A stretch of DNA of 64,000 nucleotides from UMGS2069 sp045534555 (GTDB lineage Bacteria; Bacillota; Clostridia; Christensenellales; UBA1242): NCBI GenBank assembly GCA_045534555.1, contig JAZSJW010000002.1, positions 16,131-80,130 of the forward strand. The letters are read 5' to 3'. Shown here piece after piece: positions 45,301-53,431 of this stretch; within the stretch, counting starts at the first letter, position 1; each line of letters opens with the position of its first letter. The notes under the pieces are model-generated. The model worked only from the letters and a program-made list of their open reading frames with translations. It was not told the DNA's origin and did no database searches. A program made the position numbers and the translations under genes.

Positions 45301-45888
45301 AACGATTTCTCTAATAGCTTTAGCTTCAGCTTCGATATCAAGTCTAGAAAGAAGTTCTTTAACAACTTCTGCACCCATACCTACTCTAAAAGCTTTAGGA
45401 CCGTATTTTTCAACAGCCTCTCTATATTCTCTATCGTTAAGAATTTGTTTGTATTCAAGCTCTGTCATACCAGGGTCAACAACAACGAAAGATGTGAAAT
45501 ATAAAACTTGCTCCAAGCTCTTAAGAGGCATGTCAAGAAGTGTTCCAATTCTTGATGGAACACCCTTAAAATACCAAATATGAGAAACTGGAGAAACAAG
45601 TTCAATATGACCCATTCTTTCACGGCGAACTTTAGCTCTTGTTACTTCAACGCCACACTTGTCACAAACAACGCCTTTATATCTAATTCTTTTATATTTA
45701 CCACAGTGACATTCCCAGTCCTTAGTAGGTCCAAAAATACGCTCACAGAAAAGACCATCTCTTTCTGGTTTTTGAGTTCTGTAATTGATTGTTTCTGGCT
45801 TTGTTACTTCACCATAAGACCATTCACGGATTTTTTCCGGACTAGCAAGGCCAATCTGCATAGAATCGAAATTATTTAATTCAAACAT
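42379..45888 (-). CDS. rpoC: RNA polymerase subunit beta'
   Basis: 1,169 residues from ATG 45888, with AGAGGG upstream. N-terminal zinc site CHCGKYKRIRYKGVVCDKCGVEV, catalytic NADFDGDQMAVH-type loop seen as AFGADFDGDQMAVHVP, bridge-helix and trigger-loop regions around RGGRKGMVDKGLKTADAGYLTRRLVDVAQ, and the second zinc site CKCKYGTCTKCYG. It carries the active-site Mg2+. Lies 56 nt after rpoB. Confidence 0.98.
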   Translation of the reverse strand: MFELNNFDSMQIGLASPEKIREWSYGEVTKPETINYRTQKPERDGLFCERIFGPTKDWECHCGKYKRIRYKGVVCDKCGVEVTRAKVRRERMGHIELVSPVSHIWYFKGVPSRIGTLLDMPLKSLEQVLYFTSFVVVDPGMTELEYKQILNDREYREAVEKYGPKAFRVGMGAEVVKELLSRLDIEAEAKAIREIVNTSKGQKKLNAAKKLRLLEAFRKSNSKPEWMILDVVPVIPPELRPMVPLDGGRFATSDLNDLYRRVINRNNRLKKLIELGAPDIIIRNEKRMLQEAVDALIDNGRRGKAISGAGNRELKSLSGLLRGKQGRFRQNLLGKRVDYSGRSVIVVGPNLKIYQCGLPKEMALELFKPFVMKRLVDLNQSHNIKSAKRVVERARPVVWDVLEDVIKDHPVLLNRAPSLHRLSIQAYEPVLVEGRAMKLHPLACPAFGADFDGDQMAVHVPLSIDAQAEARFLMLASNNILKLSDGEPITVPSQDMIIGNYYLTFDNDGEKGEGMTFASPDEAIMAYENGIVTLHSKIVVRVQKEIDGVVHTGRIPTTVGKILFNKILPEGIGLIKRETPEDMLKFEVDYAVGKKQIKAIIKACYDNLGPTECAKLLDRLKDTGFKYSTIASITANLFDVKVAGDRKEVIEEANKLANVAKNQYRRGLITAEEKSVKITDIWNNAIKKIEGSTMAVYDRKNPLKMMVDSAARGNASNMCQLAGTIGIMVSTSGKVIEVPIRSSYKDGLSVIEYFIQTRGGRKGMVDKGLKTADAGYLTRRLVDVAQEVVVEEEDCYANLGEKPKGMKVSAIYDGSSKVESLKERIYGRCPVGDVIHPETGEVLAKANEMITNEQATAIENAGIEEVEIRTVFTCKCKYGTCTKCYGRNMASREMVEVGEAVGIIAAQSIGEPGTQLTMKVFQAGGSASADDITRGLPRVEEIFEAKKPKGCAVISEVNGKVVNVDEAKQLVVVKSSEGAEIEYSTPYGAKFKVAVGDKVEPGSQLTEGPLNPHDILKTKGVKGVQDYMMREVLKVYKNNSVDVNDKHMEIIIRQMLRKVKVEESGDTDILPGEIVDIFKYEEENERVLANGGVPASAKRVLLSITKASLETDSFLSAASFQETVRVLTDAAIRGKVDPLVGLKGNVIIGKLIPAGTGLRKYREMTPVTK

Positions 45889-45944
45889 ATCATTTCCCTC
45901 TGTTTGTTGCACTAAAAGTGCTTAATTTTTTATTAAAATTCATC

Positions 45945-48900
45945 TTAAAAGTCATCATCAAAATCGAATAGACTACCAGCATCACTGATTGAGTCATCTT
46001 CATATACTGTTTCACCAAGATCTTCTTGAGTAATTTCTTCAAGTTCAACCTCAATTTCTTCTTGATCTTTCTTCTTTTCAGCTCTGAAGTCCATAATATC
46101 ACGGTCGTCTTCCACAATATCTTTTAGACCGATTTCTTGTTTGTCTTCTGTAAGAACTTTAATATCAAGAGCTAAACCTTGAAGTTCCTTAATAAGAACC
46201 TTAAATGATTCTGGAATACCAGGTTCAGCAACATTTTCATTTTTAACGATAGATTCGTAAGTTTTAAGTCTACCAACAATATCGTCAGACTTAACTGTAA
46301 GCATTTCTTGGAGTGAGTTAGCAGCACCGTAAGCTTCAAGTGCCCAAACTTCCATTTCACCAAATCTTTGGCCACCAAATTGAGCTTTACCTCCAAGTGG
46401 TTGTTGTGTTACTAAGCTATATGGTCCAGTTGAACGAGCATGCATCTTATCATCAACAAGGTGGTGAAGTTTAAGCATGTACATGATACCAACTGTTGCA
46501 CGATTTTCGAAAGGCATACCAGTTCTTCCATCGTAAAGTTGAGTTTTACCATCATCTGGTAAACCGTTTTCAACAAATAGTTGTTGAATTTCATCTTGCT
46601 TAGCACCGTCAAATACGGGTGTAGCAACTTTCCAGTTAAGCATTTTTGCTACAAATCCTAAGTGTGTTTCGAATAACTGACCGATGTTCATACGAGAAGG
46701 AACGCCTAGTGGGTTAAGAATAATCTCAACCGGAGTTCCGTCTGGCATAAATGGCATATCTTCTACTGGAAGAATTCTTGAAACAACACCCTTGTTTCCG
46801 TGACGACCAGACATCTTATCACCAACGCTCATTTTACGTTTTTGTGCAATATATACACGAACAACTTTGTTTACGCCAGTTCCAAGTTCATCTTTGTTTT
46901 CACGAGTAAACACTTTAACATCAACAACGACACCGCCTTCACCGTGTTGTACACGTAAAGAGGTATCTCTAACTTCTCTAGCTTTTTCACCGAAGATAGC
47001 TCTTAAAAGTCTTTCTTCTGGTGTTAATTCAGTTTCACCCTTAGGTGTAACTTTACCAACCAAGATATCTCCTGGTTCAACTTCAGCACCAATACGGATA
47101 ATACCATTTTCGTCCAAATCGTGAAGAGCTTCTTCACCAAGGTTTGGAATATCACGAGTAATATCTTCTGGTCCGAGTTTTGTATCACGTGCATCAATTT
47201 CATATTCTTCAATGTGAACTGATGTTAACACGTCATCTCTAACAAGACTTTCTGAAATAAGGATAGCGTCTTCAAAGTTGTATCCTTCCCAAGGCATGAA
47301 TGCAACAAGAATATTTTTACCGATTGACAATTCACCATTCTTTGTTGCTGGACCATCGGCAAGAACATCTCCTACTTTAACTTTATCACCATGGGCAACA
47401 ATTGGTCTTTGACGCATACATGTACCATTGTTTGAACGGATAAACTTAGTCAATAGATATTCTTCGTCACCATTTTCGGTCTCAAGAATAATTTTATCAC
47501 CACTTACATATTTAACAACACCATTACTTTTAGAAACTTGCATTACACCACTATCAACAGCAATCTTGTGTTCTACACCAGTTGCAACAATAGGGGCTTC
47601 TGTTTTTAGAAGTGGAACTGCTTGACGTTGCATGTTTGATGCAAGCATCGCACGAGTTGCGTTATCGTTTTCAATAAATGGGATTAGAGTTGTTGCAATA
47701 GAAACAAGTTCTTTTGGAGATACGTCCATATAATCAACTTGCTCTCTTGGAAGTTCCTCAATTTCACCGACTTTTCTACAAGTAACTCTTTCATTAACAA
47801 ATGTTCCTTCAGGAGTTAATGGTTCGTTAGCTTGAGCAACAACGAAGTTTTCTTCCCTATTCGCTGTCATATATTCAATTTTATCTGTAACTTTACCAGT
47901 TGCTTTATCAACTTTTCTGTATGGAGCTTCAAGGAAGCCATATTTATTAACTTTAGCATATGTTGCAAGAGAGTTAATAAGACCAATGTTTTGACCTTCT
48001 GGAGTTTCGTTAGGACAAAGACGACCATAGTGAGTGTTATGCACGTCACGCACTTCAAAACCAGCTCTTTCACGAGTTAGCGCACCAGGTCCTAAAGATG
48101 ATACTTTTCTCTTGTGAGTAAGAGATGCAATTGGGTTTGTTTGTTCCATGAACTGAGACATTTGTGAAGAACCAAAGAATTCACGAATTGCAGCAGATAC
48201 AGGTCTAACATTAATAAGTGAACTTGGGCTTACTTCATTAACATTTTGAACTTGCATTCTTTCTGAAATAACTCTTTCAAGACGAGCCATACCAATAAAG
48301 AATTGAGCAGTTAAAAGTTCACCAACAGTTTTTACACGACGGTTGCCAAGGTGGTCAACATCATCTAATCCACCAAGACCTTGAGCTATAGATAAATGAT
48401 AGTTAACTGATGAAAGAATATCATCAAATACCATGTTTCTACCAGCAAGAATATCACGATTAGCAATAATTGCTTGTTTCTTTTCTTCGTTAGTTTTACA
48501 ACCTTTTACAACTTCTAAAAGCGTTGGAAGGTGAACTAAATCATCAATTTCTGCTTCCGGAGGATTAACCCCTAAATAAGCCTTAAGGTCAACACGGTTG
48601 TTACCAACTAGTGCGAATGGACCTTTATCACCTTCAACAACAACTCTGTTTACACCGGCATTTTGGATAGCCCATGCTGTTTCTTCTGAAACAATTTCAC
48701 CAGCAGCTGCTAAAAGTTTAGATTTTACTTTAACATCTTCAGCTAAAGTTCTTCCCATAATACGATTAGCAATTGATAATTTTTGGTTGTATTTATATCT
48801 ACCAACTACAGACACATCATATCTTCTAGTTGAATAGAACATTTTTTCAAGGTTTTTCTTAATAGCCTTAAGGTTAAGAACTTCACCAGGACGAAGTCTT

Positions 48901-49670
48901 TTAGACATTTCTACTAAAGCTTCATCTTCACTCTTTGTGAAGTCTTTTTCAATAGTCTTAACAATTGTTGGGTTGTTTTCAAAAGCTTCAAGTAATGCTT
49001 CATCTGAACCAAGTCCCATAGCACGAAGAAAAATAGTACCAATCATTTTACGGTTTCTATCAACGTGAACCCATAAAATACCATTAGTATCTTCTTCAAA
49101 ATCAATCCAAGCACCACGATGTGGCATAATAGAAGTAGTGGTAACAAAATTACCAGTTTTGTTAACACCTTGTTTGCAATATACGCCTGGGCTTCTAACA
49201 AGCTGACTTACAACAGCACGCTCTGCACCATTAATGATGAACGAACCATTATCTGTCATCATAGGTATATCACCCATGTAAACTTCTTGGTCTACAACTT
49301 CACCTGTTTCTTTGTAAACCAAACGAACTTTAACCTTTAAAGGTAAAGAGTATGTAGCATCTCTTGATCTACATTCTTCTTGAGAATATTTTGGAGTTCC
49401 AGAAACAGAGTGGTCCAAGAAATGGAGTTCCACTCTAGAGTCCTTATTCTCTTCTCTTCCTTCACCACGATTAAGGTTATCTGTATCAGAAATTGGAGAG
49501 AAATCTCTAAGAACATCACGAATACCTTTTGTTAAGAAATTGTTGAAAGAATCTTTTTGAACTTCAACAAGATAAGGTATATCTAAAATCTCATCGATTT
49601 CACCAAATTTATATCTTTCAGTTTTGCCATATTTTACTTTTTTGACATTAATCTTTTTAGAGTTTGCCAT
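45945..49670 (-). CDS. rpoB: RNA polymerase subunit beta
   Basis: 1,241 residues, usual for Firmicutes. Key blocks: FFGSSQMSQFMEQTNPIASLTHKRKVSSLGPG (rifampicin pocket), ETPEGQNIGLINSLA, EGYNFEDAILISE, KMSVGDKMSGRHGNKGVVSRI, and the C-terminal GGKAQFGGQRFGEMEVWALEAYGAA. An acidic tail follows. The rifampicin pocket has Glu where E. coli has Asp516 and Lys where it has Arg529. Own promoter; rplJ-rplL are not upstream. Confidence 0.98.
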   Translation of the reverse strand: MANSKKINVKKVKYGKTERYKFGEIDEILDIPYLVEVQKDSFNNFLTKGIRDVLRDFSPISDTDNLNRGEGREENKDSRVELHFLDHSVSGTPKYSQEECRSRDATYSLPLKVKVRLVYKETGEVVDQEVYMGDIPMMTDNGSFIINGAERAVVSQLVRSPGVYCKQGVNKTGNFVTTTSIMPHRGAWIDFEEDTNGILWVHVDRNRKMIGTIFLRAMGLGSDEALLEAFENNPTIVKTIEKDFTKSEDEALVEMSKRLRPGEVLNLKAIKKNLEKMFYSTRRYDVSVVGRYKYNQKLSIANRIMGRTLAEDVKVKSKLLAAAGEIVSEETAWAIQNAGVNRVVVEGDKGPFALVGNNRVDLKAYLGVNPPEAEIDDLVHLPTLLEVVKGCKTNEEKKQAIIANRDILAGRNMVFDDILSSVNYHLSIAQGLGGLDDVDHLGNRRVKTVGELLTAQFFIGMARLERVISERMQVQNVNEVSPSSLINVRPVSAAIREFFGSSQMSQFMEQTNPIASLTHKRKVSSLGPGALTRERAGFEVRDVHNTHYGRLCPNETPEGQNIGLINSLATYAKVNKYGFLEAPYRKVDKATGKVTDKIEYMTANREENFVVAQANEPLTPEGTFVNERVTCRKVGEIEELPREQVDYMDVSPKELVSIATTLIPFIENDNATRAMLASNMQRQAVPLLKTEAPIVATGVEHKIAVDSGVMQVSKSNGVVKYVSGDKIILETENGDEEYLLTKFIRSNNGTCMRQRPIVAHGDKVKVGDVLADGPATKNGELSIGKNILVAFMPWEGYNFEDAILISESLVRDDVLTSVHIEEYEIDARDTKLGPEDITRDIPNLGEEALHDLDENGIIRIGAEVEPGDILVGKVTPKGETELTPEERLLRAIFGEKAREVRDTSLRVQHGEGGVVVDVKVFTRENKDELGTGVNKVVRVYIAQKRKMSVGDKMSGRHGNKGVVSRILPVEDMPFMPDGTPVEIILNPLGVPSRMNIGQLFETHLGFVAKMLNWKVATPVFDGAKQDEIQQLFVENGLPDDGKTQLYDGRTGMPFENRATVGIMYMLKLHHLVDDKMHARSTGPYSLVTQQPLGGKAQFGGQRFGEMEVWALEAYGAANSLQEMLTVKSDDIVGRLKTYESIVKNENVAEPGIPESFKVLIKELQGLALDIKVLTEDKQEIGLKDIVEDDRDIMDFRAEKKKDQEEIEVELEEITQEDLGETVYEDDSISDAGSLFDFDDDF

Positions 49671-49942
49671 AAACCCCTCCGGCGAAATATTTTATTTTTA
49701 TTGATGATTATCAAAATTTTTTCTAATTTAGATACATTTTAAAAGATTTGTCGAAATAATAAGTGTTAAGAGAATTTTTTAATAGGTTAAAAAAGAGCCG
49801 AAAAAAGCCAGAGTTGCAACATTTTTACAACTTGGATTTTTTAGCTTAAATTATTAAAAAAGTCTATTCAACCTTATCTCAATCCCCTAAATTTACCATT
49901 AATTAGAGACAATTAGCGATAATACTCATAGTAAACTACTAT
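49671..49942 (-). promoter_or_regulatory. Leader of rpoBC with attenuator-like terminator
   Basis: About 265 nt. A hairpin at 49808-49835 (CCAAGTTG / CAACTCTGG with one bulge) is followed on the minus strand by TTTTTTCGGCTCTTTTTT, so it can end transcripts before rpoB. A second structure of AGCC/GGCT repeats overlaps it. The remaining AT-rich sequence shows nothing else. Confidence 0.6.
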
Positions 49943-49971
49943 ATGATACCACAAGGGAAAAGTCATGTCAA
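49943..49971 (-). promoter_or_regulatory. Promoter of rpoBC
   Basis: TTGACA (49966-49971), 17-nt spacer, TATCAT (49943-49948). Confidence 0.82.
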
Positions 49972-50080
49972 CCACTAAAGTTCAAAAAAAAGCAACTTTT
50001 TTCTAAAAAATGTCGTTTTTGCTTGACAAAACAGCTACATTTTAGCAAAAATAATTATTTTTAACAACTTTTCATAAAAA

Positions 50081-50112
50081 AAAGAGATTGCGCCTTAATG
50101 CAATCTCTTTTT
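50081..50112 (-). terminator. Terminator of the LtaS-like gene
   Basis: AAAGAGATTGC / GCAATCTCTTT hairpin with T-run. Confidence 0.92.
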
Positions 50113-50120
50113 TCTTGTTT

Positions 50121-52115
50121 TTATGAACATATATTTTTATAATCGTGGTTTTTGAAGTAATTATTGTAGTAAATCTTATCTAAATATTCTTGCTTATTTA
50201 AAAGAATTTTTGCCCTTTCTTCAAAATCTTTTAAATCTTCGTCTGTGAAACCATCACATGTGTATTCCAAGCCTTTAGCTGAATAACAAACCAATTTATC
50301 TGTAACAAACATAGCATAAGACCTAGAAAAAATAACACTTTCAATATCATCTATAAACATTGATGTTCCATAATATAAATTCTTATATGCTTTTATTCCA
50401 AACAAATCGCATACCGTTGGAATAATATCAGAAGTTGTTGTAAATTTTGTAATCGCCGCAGATCCTTCATTTAGAGTATATTTGTTGTATAATTTTTCAT
50501 CATAAATCATAAATGGAACTCTATACAACTCACTATTATATCGTTCTTCAATGTTTTTTGCATAACGACTCAAGTCATTGTAATATGTATTATGGTCTGC
50601 AAACATAACAATTGTTGTATTATCTAAATCACCATTTGCTTCAAGTTTTTCCATCATAATACCAACAGCCCTATCAAAATCCATAACACAAGCTGCATAA
50701 GTTCTCAAATAATCAGACATGGTTCCTTTGCCTTTAGGATATGCTCCTACACTATCAATTTTATCATAGTATCCCAAATCTTTAAATGATTGCCTTTCCC
50801 CATAAAAGCCATGCATAACAAACGTTAAGAAATATGTCATGTATTGTTCATTAGCAGCAGTTTGAGGAAACATTACATCTTGCATCTTCTCTACAGCAAT
50901 AGAATCTAGATTTTTTTCGCCCGTCCAATCACTAATATCAGACCAACCATCGTCTACTCCATATTCATTCATTTTTTCTATACTATAAAACTCTTCAAAA
51001 CCAAGGCTGAGATGCAAAGTATCTCTATTATAAAAACTTCCCGTATTATTATGGAATGAGTAAATTTGTTTAATCTCGTTTCCTGAAGCCTCAACGCAAT
51101 CTCTAAACATGTTCGGTAGAGACCAGTTAAATGTATTTGTTGGAAAATCATAATTTGTATATTTATTTGTCGGATTACTACCTAATAATGCAAGCATTTC
51201 AGAAGTATCTGTTTTCTCTCTTGCATAGAAATTGTCAGCATAAATACTATTGCCTAAAAACTTGTTGAGATTTGGAAATAATTCAAGCGATTGTTCCTTT
51301 GTACAGTTTTGTAAGAAAACATACCACTCAAAAGATTCTACCATTATGTACACAAGATTGTTTCTGCTACTAATTCCATGATATTCAGATGTTGTGAGAT
51401 ATGTGTCGCCGTCATTATATATAAATTCTTCAATACCTTCATCATCTATATCCATGGTCGCATTAACTATAGTACCATTAAAAAATTCGTATATGGTATT
51501 TGCACTAATACCCATTTGTTGATATTTGTTTTCCGCCGAACCATATAAATATTTATCAACATAACTTTGACCACTAGTCGCAACAGCACTCAATACAGGC
51601 ACTAAAACTGTTGCTAAACTACTTATAAATAATACCGCAATAAATGTTAACTTGACAGGTTTTATAGCAGAGTATTTTTGGTTCTTTCCGTCATATAAAA
51701 ATCTATAAAAAAGTATGATTGCTGTTATGTGTATTGCTAAACAAGACAACAACAATGCAACCAACCCCCACCTTAATGTCAATTGCTCAATTATTGCAAA
51801 AGCATCGTTTCTTTGATTAAGCATAGCCCACTCAAAAAAGGTGCCATTAGAGTCATATAAATATATAAATCCCACATTCATAACAATCTGTATTAAAAAC
51901 AAAATACTTGTAAGAACCGCTTTTGTTGTTGTGTTTCTAACAACAAATAACAATGAGAGGATAAGTAAAAATAATGTGATTGAATACAAAGGACTTGTTA
52001 AAAATGGCACACAACCAATAAAACAAATACTAATAAGCTCACAAAATAACATGAAAAAAAGATAAACAAATACAATTGCATTATATTTAAAAAAGTCTTT
52101 AACTTTATTTTTCAT
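50121..52115 (-). CDS. LtaS-type sulfatase, phosphoglycerol transferase
   Basis: 664 residues from ATG 52115; the earlier GTG lies before the predicted transcription start. Five membrane helices in the first ~190 residues, then an extracellular sulfatase-fold domain: FYAREKTDTSEMLALLGSNPT holds the nucleophilic Thr, VMFADHNTYYNDL the metal-binding Asp-His, and FVMHGFYG a further His. LtaS-type enzymes transfer glycerol phosphate from phosphatidylglycerol to lipoteichoic acid. Whether this is the main synthase or a modifying paralog cannot be told. Confidence 0.88.
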   Translation of the reverse strand: MKNKVKDFFKYNAIVFVYLFFMLFCELISICFIGCVPFLTSPLYSITLFLLILSLLFVVRNTTTKAVLTSILFLIQIVMNVGFIYLYDSNGTFFEWAMLNQRNDAFAIIEQLTLRWGLVALLLSCLAIHITAIILFYRFLYDGKNQKYSAIKPVKLTFIAVLFISSLATVLVPVLSAVATSGQSYVDKYLYGSAENKYQQMGISANTIYEFFNGTIVNATMDIDDEGIEEFIYNDGDTYLTTSEYHGISSRNNLVYIMVESFEWYVFLQNCTKEQSLELFPNLNKFLGNSIYADNFYAREKTDTSEMLALLGSNPTNKYTNYDFPTNTFNWSLPNMFRDCVEASGNEIKQIYSFHNNTGSFYNRDTLHLSLGFEEFYSIEKMNEYGVDDGWSDISDWTGEKNLDSIAVEKMQDVMFPQTAANEQYMTYFLTFVMHGFYGERQSFKDLGYYDKIDSVGAYPKGKGTMSDYLRTYAACVMDFDRAVGIMMEKLEANGDLDNTTIVMFADHNTYYNDLSRYAKNIEERYNSELYRVPFMIYDEKLYNKYTLNEGSAAITKFTTTSDIIPTVCDLFGIKAYKNLYYGTSMFIDDIESVIFSRSYAMFVTDKLVCYSAKGLEYTCDGFTDEDLKDFEERAKILLNKQEYLDKIYYNNYFKNHDYKNICS

Positions 52116-52142
52116 TTCACTTAACTCCCTAAAACGCACATT

Positions 52143-52170
52143 ATTATATCATAATAACTAAATTTGTCAA
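52143..52170 (-). promoter_or_regulatory. Promoter of the LtaS-like gene
   Basis: TTGACA (52165-52170), 16-nt spacer, TATAAT (52143-52148). Confidence 0.85.
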
Positions 52171-52199
52171 CCACCTACTCGTGCCAAAGTTTTAAAAAT

Positions 52200-52228
52200 T
52201 TGACAATCAATAAATTATATGATAATAT
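52200..52228 (+). promoter_or_regulatory. Promoter of the lipoprotein gene
   Basis: TTGACA (52200-52205), 17-nt spacer, TAATAT (52223-52228). Divergent from the LtaS-like promoter. Confidence 0.8.
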
Positions 52229-52258
52229 AATCATACTTTAAACTTTAAGGAGACTTAT

Positions 52259-52705
52259 ATGAAGAAAATATTTAGTTTAATATTAATTGCATTAATGATT
52301 GCACCTGTTTCAATCTTAGCAGGTTGCTCGAGCGACAAAAATAAGGCTTCTAATGTTCGTAACACTGTATACTATGTAACAAAAGCAACAAAAAAAGATG
52401 TAGACGTTAGCAAAAAATATACTGACGGAAACATGAAAATAATTTTCTATAATGATTTATTCGAAGTAGAAATATATAATGAAGAAAATATAGCAAATTA
52501 CGGCAAATACTGGGGAACCTTTTCAACCAAAGATGATGTTGTTTCTTTCACAATAGATGGTGCTAGTGGTTACTTTAATCAGTATGAAGTAAGTGCTGAA
52601 AAGAGAGTTGCTGTATTTAAAACACTTCGTTATAACGACAAAAAACTTTATACAGAATTAGTAGATGGCGGAGATATTTACTCTTTCGTTCTAGAACAGA
52701 AGTAA
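52259..52705 (+). CDS. Small lipoprotein, unknown function
   Basis: 148 residues. Signal peptide with lipobox ILAGC (Cys23), followed by SSDKNKAS. The mature part resembles small beta-rich lipoproteins with an IIFYNDLFEVEIYN strand and YGKYWGTFSTKDDVVSFTIDG, a lipocalin-like or DUF-type fold by pattern only. Expected to be anchored on the outer face of the membrane. Single-gene unit. Confidence 0.75.
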   Translation: MKKIFSLILIALMIAPVSILAGCSSDKNKASNVRNTVYYVTKATKKDVDVSKKYTDGNMKIIFYNDLFEVEIYNEENIANYGKYWGTFSTKDDVVSFTIDGASGYFNQYEVSAEKRVAVFKTLRYNDKKLYTELVDGGDIYSFVLEQK

Positions 52706-52710
52706 TAATA

Positions 52711-52738
52711 AAAAAAGAGCTTTTTGAAAGCTCTTTTT
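52711..52738. terminator. Shared terminator, lipoprotein and membrane-protein genes
   Basis: AAAAAGAGCTTT / AAAGCTCTTTTT hairpin between convergent genes. Confidence 0.88.
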
Positions 52739-53424
52739 TATTTTGTCTTATAATAGTCATTTTGTATTTTTCCATACTTTAATATCTGTTTTGATGCAAT
52801 TAACGAATTTTCTTTTATAAATCTTAACACATCTGGATTTTTTAATTTAATTTTAAATTTATCCATAATAGACAACATGTTTAAATTAAAAGGCATTGAG
52901 AACTGAGTAACACCTCTTTGCTCTCCATCTTCCTTATCCCCATTATTATTTCTACTAAAAACCATTATTAAGTTTACTTTATTCAAATAATTGCTGGTAA
53001 ACAACCCACAATCAAAAGCATCATAGGAGTACTCAATATCTTCTATCTTTATGCCTTTTTCATAAAACTGAAGAGTAACAATTCCAAGCTCATTTGCCCT
53101 TGGCATAACATATTCTAGTTCTGGATTTTCAATCAATTTTGAAGAAAAGAAATCATCTAGTTTTTTAGCCTCGATTACAACTTCTTTTTTCCTAATATTT
53201 ATTTCATAAACAACATAACCAATTACCGATAAAAACATAACACCAATCAAAACTAATATTATAACTGTTGGATTTTTAACTTTGGCAAGTAACACCAAAC
53301 AAGTTATTAAATCTAATATGCAAAATGATAATAAAATTGGCAAGAATATATACTTTTGTTTAAATCTAATACTATTCAAATTTGCTTTTGCATATTTATA
53401 ATTTTCTATTATTCTCTCAAACAT
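52738..53424 (-). CDS. Membrane protein with two N-terminal helices, unknown
   Basis: 228 residues. Helices at about residues 26-48 and 53-74, then a cytoplasmic beta-rich domain with EKGIKIEDIEYSYDAFDCGLFTSNYLNKV, a layout seen in YcxB-like proteins. AGGTG precedes the ATG, 7 nt after relA/spoT, so it is likely co-transcribed. Function unknown. Confidence 0.65.
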   Translation of the reverse strand: MFERIIENYKYAKANLNSIRFKQKYIFLPILLSFCILDLITCLVLLAKVKNPTVIILVLIGVMFLSVIGYVVYEINIRKKEVVIEAKKLDDFFSSKLIENPELEYVMPRANELGIVTLQFYEKGIKIEDIEYSYDAFDCGLFTSNYLNKVNLIMVFSRNNNGDKEDGEQRGVTQFSMPFNLNMLSIMDKFKIKLKNPDVLRFIKENSLIASKQILKYGKIQNDYYKTK

Positions 53425-53431
53425 TTTTCAC

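Noticed and set aside
42386..49519. Many open frames of 60-115 codons on the plus strand opposite rpoB and rpoC
   Set aside because: They mirror codon bias of the true genes, lack ribosome binding sites and have no family features.
50021..50060. TTGACA on the plus strand between the rpoB and LtaS-like genes
   Set aside because: No acceptable -10 at 16-18 nt and no plus-strand gene downstream.
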